Made by a program: the position numbers and the translations under genes
Part shown: piece after piece, positions 1 through 10,253 of the stretch
Layout of the letters: every line of letters starts with the position of its first letter
Numbering within the stretch: the stretch's first letter is position 1
Notes under the pieces: model-generated
Told to the model about the DNA's origin: nothing
Seen by the model: the letters and a program-made list of their open reading frames with translations, nothing else
The model's database searches: none
Assembly: GCA_963580455.1 (NCBI GenBank)
Contig: OY756967.1
Span: 19,948,022-20,012,021 of the forward strand
DNA: 64,000 bases
Direction: 5' to 3'
DNA from: Euonymus europaeus
Taxonomy: Eukaryota > Streptophyta > Magnoliopsida > Celastrales > Celastraceae

Positions 1-925
1 CATATGTACTAATTTTGTTTTAAAAATCCTGGGGCAAGTGCCCCCGGAACCTAAGTAGTTCCGTCCATGGTCACAGCCCTCCCAACTGTTGACGTGTGAG
101 TCATATATGCATACTTTGTATCCATAGTGTTATACGAATGAATCAGTAGTTCTACATGTACCACTGAATTGAGGAAGTTCTGGGCACTTTACCATAAGTT
201 GAACAACCAGCGAAGTAGCAACAGTGCAGTAAGAATACCAAATATTACTACCATTTAGCATAGTTTGATCACAGAAAGAATCGCAAATTCTAGGCCAGGC
301 ATTCTTTTGAAGCAAATCTGACCTTTAAAGGAGAAGCGGTGAAGAGAAAGAACTACTGGTCTGGAAAAAGAAAAAAAAAACGCAAATGCTAACTAAATGG
401 CAAGACGGGAAAGATCATGTCACAAACCACAAATGGCAATAAGGATCAATTTTTTTCAAAGAAAAAAAAGTGCAACTTAATTCTGAATAACTGTCTTAGA
501 CTCTGTGTATGGGTCTATAATAACTCAATTTGAGCCCTTTGGAATCAAGCGATCAGTATTTGTTCTTTCTTATGCCCGATCAAAATGCCTGTGTGAAGAT
601 GCGGATTACTGACAATCCTTGCTGCTAAGGCTCTTGCACACATGTGATAAGAAGAATTTGCTTAAGGAATAATTAGCAAAGAATTGCAGGAGAAGTTGGA
701 AGGAAGAAGATAGAGAAGAGGACTCAACGTGTGCATGCATGCGTTATTCATTCATTCTCAATACAACAAATAAACAATGACATAATGATGCCCAACAACA
801 TGATTTAATGCCAACTAAGCCGTAACCACTCTGTTTAATATGAGCGGGCTTATTAATGCATGCAACTAACAAGAAGACCAAGTCCGAAGAGAGGCACGTC
901 TTTTTTTTTGGAAAATAGGGAGGGG
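1..925. other. Left-edge sequence, no assigned gene
   Basis: No gene is assigned here. A minus-strand reading at about 545-655 ends in a plausible C-terminus (ARALAARIVSNPHLHTG, then a stop), and another open stretch at 130-315 is Cys/Trp-bearing. Neither is recognised, and they may be remnants of a terminal exon of a gene cut by the window edge or by the transposon to the right. The rest is AT-rich with short homopolymer runs. Confidence 0.3.
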
Positions 926-1137
926 AGACAAAGATTGAATACCAACTAAAGTGAAGACAAAGATAGAATACCAACTAAAGTGATCTTTTGTATTAACAGT
1001 ATATATCGGCTAACCAATACAGACTGACTTATAAAGGAGAGTATGGACAACCCTAATTACAATGAACGAACAAGATGGTGACATGTGTCACTAGATCAAC
1101 AAAGGTTTAATTATCAAAGATATAACACTACTTAACA
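926..1137 (-). repeat. 3' LTR of copia element 1
   Basis: 212 bp, apparently identical to the partner at 5618-5829. In element orientation it starts TGTTAAG. Its last 58 bp consist of two near-identical 29-bp units (926-954 and 955-983 in window coordinates), so the U5 end is duplicated. A TATAA-like box (TTTATAAG on the minus strand, near 1029-1036) could be the promoter. The stop codon of the polyprotein (1128-1130) lies inside this LTR. Confidence 0.95.
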
Positions 1138-4100
1138 GCCTCCCTCAAACTTGTGAGTGGTGGAGGTCGAAGAGTAACTCCAAGTTTGTCTCGCAAGAAA
1201 GAGAATCGTGAATGAGACAGGGCCTTTGTGAGGCAATCTGCAACTTGATCATGTGAAGGTATATACCGAACCTGAAGTGCCTTTGAGATAACTCTATCAC
1301 GCACGAGGTGAACATCAATTTCAATGTGTTTGGTTCTACTGTGATACACTGGATTAGCAGCAAGAGCTCCTGCACTAAGATTGTCACACCAGGTGATTGG
1401 AGTGGCAGGAAGGGGAAATTGAAGTTCCTTGAGAAGTTCTTGAAGCCAAGTAAGTTCACAAGAGACATGAGCGAGAGCTCTATATTCTGATTCTGTGCTG
1501 GAGCGTGACACGACAGGTTGCTTCTTGGATGACCAGGACACTAAGGTATCGCCAAAGAAGACACAAGTCCCTGCAACAGATTTTCGATCTTCAGGTGAGC
1601 ATGCTCAGTCTGCATCTGAAAAACCAACAAGAGCTAACCGGTCACAAGGTTTAATATGAAGACCCATATGCTTGGTTCCTTGCAGGTAACGAAGGACTCT
1701 TTTCACACCTTGCCAGTGAGTGGTAGTAGGACAGTTCATAAACTGACTCAGTTTATTCACAATGTATGCAATGTCTGGACGAGTGTGGATAAGATATTGA
1801 AGTCCACCTAGTGTGCTCCTATAGACCGTAGGATTGGGCATGGGATCCCCATCCATGGGAACGAAATGCTTTCCAACAGCTGCAGGGGTAGGACATGATT
1901 TGGTATTTTCCAAGCCAACTCTTTGGAGAAGTTGTTCAATATATTTGGTCTGGGTGAGAAACATACCAGTGGTAGTTCGGTGAACTTCAATTCCAAGAAA
2001 ATGGTGGAGAGAACCCAAGTCTTTGAGAGCAAATGCTGTGTGTAATTGTTGAACAAACTTCTGAAGAGAGAGTGGATCATTACCAGTGACTAGGATGTCA
2101 TCAACGTAAATAAGTACAAGGATGATCAGTGCACCTTTCTTGAAGAAAAACAAGGAGGTATCACACTTGGAATTTTTGAAGTCCCATTTGAATAAAGTTG
2201 CCTTTAACTGTTCATACCAGGCTCTTGGGGCTTGCTTAAGACCATACAGAGCCTTGTGCAACTTACAAACATGGTGAGGCTTCTTTGAGTCAATGAATCC
2301 TGCAGGTTGACGCATGTAGACAGTTTCTTGAAGCTGCCCATTGAGGAAGGCATTATTGATGTCAAGCTGGCGCACAATCCAATTCTTGGACACAGCAATG
2401 GTTAGAATAATCCTGATTGTAGCAGCTTTGACTACTGGACTGAAAGTCTCAGTGTAGTCAATACCGGGTGTCTGATGAAACCCCTTGGCAACGAGCCTAG
2501 CCTTACATCTTTGGAAACTCCCATCTACATTGTGTTTTACTTTGTAGACCCACTTATTTCCCACAAGGTTATAAGAAGGGGAGAAAGGAACTAACTCCCA
2601 AGTGTTGTTTCGTTGAAGTGCCTGAAATTCTTCAAGCATAGCAGCCTTCCACAAACCTGATTGAAGTGCCTCATGAACAGTTTGAGGTTCTCGGGGAAGT
2701 TGCATTCCCTGAGTGACAGTAAAGAGCTGATAATCACTGGAGAACTTCTTTGGTTTGTGAATGCCAGACCTGGACCGTGTGTGAATCAGATTTTGAGGCT
2801 GAGTTGGAGGCACGACAGTAAGAGTACCTTCATCTGTCTCTTCAGTTGGAGTGGGTACAAGAAAATCAGTGGCACCAGTGGGCTCAGCTGATGCAATAGG
2901 TGCTGGATTAGGCTGGGTAGGAGCCACGGTGGTAGGAGTTATTGTGTTGTCCTCACTTGGTTGAGATGCCAGTGAACTAGCACGGGCAGGAGAGGACATG
3001 TCTTCAGGAGAGACGTGAGAATGAGCACCTGGATTCGAGTCAGGAGGAGGAAGAGAGTCAGTGTGTGGAGGTGATAAAAGTGGAGAAATCCAACTGGAAG
3101 CATTGACTAGAATTTCAGATGGAATGATTTTGGTGTTTAAGAAGCCTGACTGGAAAGGAAGTTCATTTTCATTGAAGATAACATGTCTAGAAATGTACAC
3201 CCTTCCTGTGGAACTGAGACACCTAAAACCTTTGTGTGAGTCACTATATCCCAGAAACACACACTTACTCGAGTGAAACTGAAATTTCTGAGTATGGTAG
3301 GGTCGTAGACAAGGAAAACATGAGCATCCAAAGACTTTTAAGGCTTTGTAGTTTGGAGGTTTTCCAGTCAATTTTTCAAGTGGAGATTTGTTGGCAAGCA
3401 CGGGAGTAGGTAATCTATTAATGAGGTAGGTGGCAGTGTGAAAGGCTTCCCACCAGAATTTAAGTGGCATGTGAGCTTGAGCAAGAAGAGTGAGACCTGT
3501 CTCACTGATGTGTCTATGTTTTCTCTCTGCCCGCCCATTTTGTGGTGAGGTGTGTGGGCAAGAGTGCCTGAACTCAATGCCGTTGTTTCGAACAAAATCA
3601 TGGAAGGCTCGATATTCCCCACCCATATCAGATTGAAGACATTTGATTTTCTTGTCAAATTGATTTTCAACTAATTGTTTAAAAAGGATAAAGGTAGATA
3701 ATGCTTCAGATTTAGTTTTTAAGGGATAGATCCATGTGAACCGACTGTGGTCATCAACAAAATGGATATAATACTTGTACCCAGAGGTGGATTGGATAGG
3801 TGCTGGTCCCCATAAATCTGTATGAATTAGTTCCAAAATTTGAGTAGCATGAGATTGGGAAGACGTAAAAGGAAGAAGATGAGATTTGCCAAGTTGACAA
3901 GCATCACAAAAGATAATATCTGATTTAGAAGTCAATTTTTCATGTGAGTTATGTAAGACAAGAGACATAACCTTTGGAGAGGGGTGGCCTAATCTCCTAT
4001 GCCACAACTCCTTGGAGGAAATATAACTAGGTGAGTGTACAGACTCAACATTTAGGGAATTAAAATTTGCTGCACTACGATGACGGTCTTGAGCTGGAAG

Positions 4101-5600
4101 GAACTGAGGAGGTGGACTGGAACATGAAGAGGCAGGTATTGGAGGATCAAATCTGTAGAGCCCATCCTTAAGTCTCCCATGAAGTAATGTCACTCCTGTC
4201 AGTGAGTCCTTGACAAAACAACCAACAGAGTTAAAAATAACAATAACATTGTTATGAGAAGTAAGCTTAGAAATGCTCATCAAATTTTTGGTAATGCCAG
4301 GAACATGTAGGATGTCATGCAAGGACAGTTTGGAATTATGATTTCCCACTAGGAGAGTGGAGCCAGTATGATGAATATCCAATTTTTGTCCATTACCAAC
4401 TATGAGATGAGTGTTACCAGTAAAATCAGATTTTTGATTGAGGTTGTTGGAGTCTCCCGTGACATGGTTGCTCGCCCCACTGTCAGCATACCACGCTGGA
4501 TCAAGAAGAGGTGCAGCGAAACTGGCAGTGGGATGGACAGTGTATGCACTAGGCTGGACAGCTTGAGCAGGAGTAGAAACAGGAGCAGTGGGCCTGACGT
4601 GTTGTTCATGAGGAGTACCCATATATTTGTTGTCAAAACGGAAATAGCAGTGGGCAGCAGTGTGTCCAGGTTTGCAACAAACTTGACATGTGGGCCTGTG
4701 GTTGCCAGACCTACCACCTTTTCCCCCAGATCTGCCACGTCCACGGGAGTGAGGAGGACCTCTGTTGGCGTTTCTAGTGTGCATAACATTGGCACTGGCT
4801 GAGTTGAGGGACAAAGTAGAGATACCTCCAGTGATTTGTTCTAAACGACGCTCAAAAGTGAGTAGTGTAGACTGCAGTTCCATCCAAGTGATGTGTGGTT
4901 TTTCAATGATTTGACACACCACAGGGTTATACTCCAAAGAGTCCAACCCAGCAAGAGTTTGAGAAACCAAGTCATCTTGCCCAACAGGTTGGCCAGCTAG
5001 GGCAAGGTTATCGGCAAGCTTCTTAACAGATTTAAGATAATCTCCCATAGTCATGCCTCCCTTTTGAAGCTTGCGAAATTCCTTTTTGAAATAAATAATG
5101 TTTGATCGAGTTTGTACTCCAAAGAGAGTCTGAAGAGCATCCCAGAGGCTCTTGGATGTGTCATTCCCTAGCACCTCAGAGGCAATGTCAGCCTCAATAG
5201 AGTTATAAAGCCAGCCCAAAAGGGTCTGGTCAATGGCAGTCCAGGTTTCATACTCTGGATTGATGGAGACTTCAACCGTAGTCGAGTCGGGGAGAGTGCG
5301 GGTGACAGTTTCTTCCGGGCAAGGTTTGGCTCCGGTGATAAAGCCTTCAAGGCGATTTCCTTTGATGACAGGGAGGACAAGGCTCTTCCAGAGCAAGTAG
5401 TTGTCATGGGTGAGCTTGACAGAGCAAAATGAGCCCAAAGTATTACTCGAAGATGGCTTGGCCAAGGGATGGCTCAAAGAAGAAGAAGAGGCTACGGGAG
5501 TGAGTGCAGGTGAGCTTGAACTGGCAGCAACAGCAGCAGAACTGGCAGCGGCAGAGGAACGTTGACTGGTGACAGAAGCGTCGCCGGCGGCAGTGGCCAT
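1128..5600 (-). pseudogene. copia gag-pol polyprotein with one nonsense codon
   Basis: A single frame of 1491 codons broken once, by TGA at 1605-1607. The first part (1605-5600) reads 1331 residues: an Ala/Ser-rich start, a copia GAG domain (LTHDNYLLWKS near residue 65), a CCHC zinc knuckle (about 300-315), an aspartic protease DSGAS motif (about 372), the integrase HHCC zinc region (about 530-570) and DD-E core, and a reverse transcriptase with YVDD near 1168. The stop replaces the Trp expected after FSDAD in RNase H. The remaining 137 residues (1128-1541, the same frame reaching back to 1604) carry SSKKQPVVSRSSTESEYRAL and TKHIEIDVH and are otherwise open. The last codons lie in the 3' LTR. 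A single-base G-to-A change (TGG to TGA) explains the break. GAG to RT could still be made; RNase H would be lost. Confidence 0.93.
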
Positions 5601-5605
5601 TTAGT

Positions 5606-5617
5606 GCTCCGATACCA
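5606..5617 (-). other. Primer-binding site of copia element 1
   Basis: TGGTATCGGAGC on the minus strand, differing at one position from the usual plant copia site TGGTATCAGAGC that pairs with initiator tRNA-Met. Minus-strand DNA synthesis would start here. Only five bases separate it from the GAG start codon at 5600, an unusually short leader. Confidence 0.9.
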
Positions 5618-5829
5618 AGACAAAGATTGAATACCAACTAAAGTGAAGACAAAGATAGAATACCAACTAAAGTGATCTTTTGTATTAACAGTATATATCG
5701 GCTAACCAATACAGACTGACTTATAAAGGAGAGTATGGACAACCCTAATTACAATGAACGAACAAGATGGTGACATGTGTCACTAGATCAACAAAGGTTT
5801 AATTATCAAAGATATAACACTACTTAACA
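5618..5829 (-). repeat. 5' LTR of copia element 1
   Basis: 212-bp 5' LTR (element on the minus strand), matching the copy at 926-1137 including the internal 29-bp duplication. It is followed without a gap by the tRNA-Met primer-binding site and flanked on the right by the target duplication AGGGG. Confidence 0.95.
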
Positions 5830-5834
5830 AGGGG

Positions 5835-6326
5835 GAACACCCAGCAAGAACACTAGCTTTCTACATATCTTACTCTCCTAGGCCAAGCCATCCCAGTAGA
5901 GTCATCCCAAAGCACACTCTGTAAATAAAAAGAGGCCACGTCTCACAACCCGCTGCCACATCAAATAAGAAGCATGACCAGCCCCCTTGGTTTTACATAT
6001 CAACATGCATATGCAATTGAAAAAGTATATTGGTCCATGTAAAAAATAATTGGGCCTGCAATTAAATTTCTACAACACAAACAATAGACTAGTTTTATTT
6101 GCACCTCATTATTTTATAATTACATTTTAATTTTGGTTAACTTAACTTTGATCCTTTATTTTTCAAAATATAGGGATATTTACACCAGATCATTTCATCT
6201 CTCAAACGCGCGACAACGCGAGTAAAAAATGTACAAACTTAAAATTATCTTTGTTTCTGTTGTTGAGCAACATGATTACCGACAATATCGTCCCCGATAA
6301 GTGGAGTTATAACATTAATGTTGAGT
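5835..6326. other. Intergenic spacer, nothing recognised
   Basis: AT-rich sequence between the copia target duplication and the 615-bp tandem duplication. No coding frame, RNA gene or element end is evident. Confidence 0.5.
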
Positions 6327-7557
6327 TTTTGGATATGTGATACACTTTATTTGTTTTTCCTCATGAATCGATTGTAATTTATCGTGTATTGTCTCAGTAA
6401 GTTTGTCATCGATTGTGTACTTTCTAATTACTACGAGATGACATCAGTTTTGGAGGTTTTTTCCCCTGAGAAAATAATCCTGCTATTTTTTCCCGTTTAG
6501 GCTGTATTTCATAAATATGAGAATTTTGATTACTTAGGCTATGCTTGGTATTTTACTTGGGAGGGGTTGAGTTGGAAGGAGTTAAGAATAAGCTCTTGTT
6601 TGCGAAACTAGTAGGGTTCAAGGGGATTCACTAAAAATTTTATTAAAAAATTACTACAATGTTCTTATCAAAGGAGTAACATTTCTAAATCTCGCAAAAT
6701 GAGGGGTTCATATTTGCAATATTGGAAAACATTCAGAGGGATTTGCGAATCCCTTTAAACCTTACCCATAATTTTTGACAAACAGAAAATAGCAGTCGAG
6801 CCCTCTCAACCTCAATTTTATTGAATGCAAGGTCCTAGAGTGTGGTTAGATAGGTTGGCCTTACGAGTGCGACATCCTAAGGGATGGATGAGAGGTGCAC
6901 TAGAGTGGTCGTGTTATTAACACCGTACTAGTTAATTTGTTTTTGAATATGTGATACGCTTTATTTGTTTTTCCTCATGAATTGATTGTAATTTATCGTT
7001 TATTGTCTCAGTAAGTTTGTCACCAACTTGTGTACTTTCTAATTACTACGAGATGACATCAGTTTTGGAGGTTTTTTCGCCTGAGAAAATAATCCTGCTA
7101 TTTTTTTCCCATTTAGGCTGTATTTCATAAATATGAGAATTTTGATTACTTAGGCTATGATTGATATTTTACTTGGAAGGGGTTGAGTTGGAAGGAGTTA
7201 AGAATAAGCTCTTGTTTGCGAAACTAGTAGGGTTCAAGGGGATTCACTAAAATTTTTATTAAAAAATTACTACAATATCCTTATCAAAGGAGTAACATTT
7301 CTAAATCTCGCAAAATGGGGGGTTCATATTTGCAGTATTGGAAAATATTCAGAGGGATTTGCGAATCCCTATGAAACTTTACCCATAATTTTTGACAAAC
7401 AGAAAATAGAAGTCGAGTCCTCTCAACCTCAATTTTATTGAATGCAAGGTCCTAGAGTGTGGTTAGATAGGTTGGCCTTACGAGTGCGACATCCTAAGGG
7501 ATGGATGAGAGGTGCAATAGAGTGGTCGTGTTATTAACACCGTACTAGTTAATTTGT
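6327..7557. repeat. Tandem duplication, 2 x ~615 bp
   Basis: Two directly adjoining copies, about 6327-6940 and 6941-7557, offset 614 bp, with only scattered substitutions and small indels (for example CACTTT/CGCTTT near the start). The second copy ends about 8 bp before the TATA box of MLP gene 1, so the duplication doubles the distal promoter of that gene. The unit has no open frame or terminal inverted repeat that I recognise. Confidence 0.9.
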
Positions 7558-7564
7558 TTTTGTT

Positions 7565-7570
7565 TATAAA
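7565..7570 (+). promoter_or_regulatory. TATA box of MLP gene 1
   Basis: TATAAA 60 bp upstream of the start codon at 7625, immediately after the end of the 615-bp tandem duplication. Position and sequence fit a plant core promoter; the transcription start is not determined. Confidence 0.6.
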
Positions 7571-7624
7571 GAGGAGCTGCAATATCCATATTAAAATCTT
7601 CAGTGCCAAGTGCAGTGACTAAAA

Positions 7625-8192
7625 ATGGCTGAAAAGATTGAGACGGATGTGGAGATAAAGTCCCCAGCGGAGAAGATGTACGGCGTTTTTAGGAGACAAA
7701 ACCATGTTTTTCCAAAAGCATCTTCCGACAAAATACACCATGTTGAGGTGCACGAAGGTGATTGGGAAACTCATGGCTCAATCAAGCTATGGAAATATGC
7801 TATAGGTATGAGCTAATTACATCCATTGACATGGTTTCTTTTGCCTTTCTGACGACTAAACTGGAGTGGTAGACTTTAATATATAGTTGTATATATATAT
7901 ATATATATATATATCTTCGTGTGTGTGTACAGATGGGAAGGCTGAGGAGTTGAAGGAAAGAGTGATATTGGATGACGAAAAGGAGATTGTAACCCATGTT
8001 GCTATTGAGGGTCACTGCTTGGATGTTTACAAGAGCTACAAGGTCATCTTTGATGTAAATCCAGGTGTAGTCAAGATTTCAATTGAATACGAGAAGCGCA
8101 CCCCAGAGACTCCCGCTCCGAATCACTACTTGCAGTGGTTGGTGAAAATCGTTGAAGATATTGATGCTCACCTTCTCAATCCAACAAATTAA
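7625..8192 (+). CDS. MLP-like protein 1 (Bet v 1 / major latex protein family)
   Basis: Two exons, 7625-7805 and 7933-8192, joined by a GT-AG intron in phase 1, encode 146 residues, the usual size for the family. The start MAEKIE is the first ATG after the TATA box. Family marks are KSPAEKMYGVF near the N-terminus, HEGDWETHGSIKLW near residue 50 and DGKAEELKERV directly after the splice. MLPs are small cytosolic proteins with a hydrophobic cavity in a Bet v 1 fold; roles in ligand binding, long-distance transport and defence are reported for relatives, and the ligand here is unknown. The intron contains a TA microsatellite (about 7889-7914). It is a paralogue of the gene at 15961, with the same intron position and phase. 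Confidence 0.93.
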
Positions 8193-9099
8193 GGCACCAT
8201 ATATATATATATATATATATATATAATCTCTATACGTATGTATGCTGTGATCAATAATGAGCTCATGATCGATGTAGCTCCTCTGTGTGGTTTACAACAA
8301 ATTCTGCTTGTCCCTGTTTCTGTTTGTGTGTTAAGCGTGTGCCATGTAATATACTCTATTTATTATATGCTTTGGTGTGTGAGCGCCACTTCTATATTAT
8401 AAATAATTAAGTGTTTTATTTGTGTTGGGTGACGTCTAGTGTATTTGATTGATTCTTTTAATTACTGTGTTTTTTATTGATGTTTTCATAACTGTTTTTC
8501 TCTCTCCTACACACCCCCTCCTCTCTCTCCTGCGCACCCCCTCCTCTCTCTATCTCTTCTCTGCATGCCACTCTCCTCCCTTTCCTTCTCCTTTCTAGTG
8601 GTCTCAAAAGGAGTCAGATCTTGCCGACGAATTTAACTTCCAAGTCTGATCACCCGTCTGCAACCTTTTACAAGCCATTGCGACTGGGGATTTTCCCACC
8701 TTCACCACTGTGAGTTATTTCATGTATTTTTTGAGGAACTTCCGGTCAAAGTCACTTCTTATTGGGTCATTGATGAAGATCGAGGTTTAGGAGACATTGG
8801 GTGCCAGATCTGTGCTCCAAGATATTCAATTGAATTTGAATGAATTTCACTTAAATTTGGTTGAATTAAGATGTATTTTATGTGAATTTAGATCAATTAA
8901 TTTGAATTGCAGGTGGATTTCGTGTATTTTATTTTATTTTAATTTTTTGTCTAGACCGTTCCGTGACTACAACTAATCCCACTGCAGTCCAGATCGAGAC
9001 GGTAGGGTTGCACTATGGGAGCAAAACTCTCTTTAACTTTTTTTTTTCTTTTATAAGATTCAAACTTGAGATTTTGCTTGAGTGAAAACCACTTACACC
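8193..9099. other. 3' flank of MLP gene 1
   Basis: A (TA)n microsatellite lies at about 8198-8224, just after the stop codon. A pyrimidine-rich tract (about 8500-8600) and AT-rich DNA follow. No coding frame is supported. Confidence 0.5.
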
Positions 9100-10253
9100 A
9101 AAAAATGAGACACGTTGCATCTACATGTAACATCACTTGTCCGATGTTATTAATAACCCTCGTCTCATATTCACTTTCATTAGTAACATAATTTGCAACA
9201 TTTAAAAAAAATAGAAATGCTAATAAATGGAACATAATGAGACACGATATGATAATTAACTGTGAAAATATTTAAATAGTTGCAATTTTTATTTACTCAA
9301 ATTTAACCGTAATAATAGATATCTCAGTGATTTTTCATTTTAAAAAGATAATAGTGCGTGACCCTCATTCATTTTGTGTGATGACATCATAGCAAAAGTC
9401 CATTGAAAATCACTCCTCATAAATGAATGACATATATTGTTGGGATAATTTTGGGGTAAAAATTACTGAACTCTTTATCATTTTTTTACAAATTTAATTG
9501 GTCATAAAAAATAATATTAAAAAAATAAAATTAGTTTTTTACATTATAATTGTTTTTGAGGGTGTTAGTGTTCAATTTATTATAATTTTAAACTTATTTG
9601 TTATGTATTATTATTAAACTACTTTAAATACCCTTATAGATAAATTGACAGTTTTTATTGTATGAACAAATTAACACTATCAAACATTACTCAGCCTAAT
9701 TGATTAGAGCATGCTGCAAAATCATATTTTTTGTCCATCATCTATACACTTGGTTTCACTTTCATTCCTAAATTTTTTGGTCATTTTCGTCCCTCAACTT
9801 TCAATAGATATCACTTTTGTCCCTTAAGTCACTCCGATAATGGTTATGAGTTTACATGCTGAATTGACTTAAATTGCACATGTGAATTGTTGAGTCAGAT
9901 TCCACATAGGAGAGAGAAATTTGTTGACGAGGCAATTGAGCTTCAAAAACCCTAAATCAGCCATCTTTTCCACATTTTCTAAGCTTGATCTTTTAATTTT
10001 CCCATTTCACATCTTTGATAACGTCGCTATTTTTCTTCCTCCAAATCTTCGTCGCAACCACCGAGTGCTTCGCAGCAGCAACTCTCCTCATAAACGTGAT
10101 GCTTAGCTTCTCACCACATTTGTGATTCTATTATTTGATTTGACTTTATGTAATTATCTCGCTTCATTTATTTGATTTGGCTTTGTTATTATCTAATTTT
10201 CACTCAAATCGACCAAAAGAATCAATGATGTAGACTAAGAATCGAAGGTTGAG
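9100..10253. repeat. Segmental duplication block B, copy 1
   Basis: Noncoding block, highly similar along its length to 17555-18722. Shared stretches include the segment around 9700-10150 (for example GAGTCAGATTCCACATAGG) and a segment near 9110-9200. Each copy lies downstream of an MLP gene, so gene and flank were probably duplicated together. Small open frames inside are not conserved between the copies. Confidence 0.85.

Larger units (their letters stand above)
926..5829 (-). mobile_element. Complete Ty1/copia LTR retrotransposon
   Basis: A 4904-bp element read on the minus strand. Two 212-bp LTRs (926-1137 and 5618-5829) look identical base for base and are flanked by the 5-bp target duplication AGGGG (921-925 and 5830-5834). 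A primer-binding site complementary to initiator tRNA-Met (TGGTATCGGAGC, 5606-5617) directly abuts the 5' LTR. A purine-rich tract (about 1138-1150) precedes the 3' LTR. The LTR begins TGTT and ends in CT rather than CA on the element strand. Domain order GAG, protease, integrase, RT, RNase H is that of copia. Matching LTRs imply recent insertion, yet the polyprotein carries one in-frame stop. It lies in intergenic DNA upstream of MLP gene 1. Confidence 0.96.

Noticed and set aside
4368..4802. Antisense open frames over the copia GAG/protease region
   Set aside because: They are shadows of the well-supported minus-strand gag-pol frame.
7887..7932. Alternative upstream start of MLP1 exon 2 (MYIYIYIYI)
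   Set aside because: It reads through the TA microsatellite of the intron; the spliced model is family-like.
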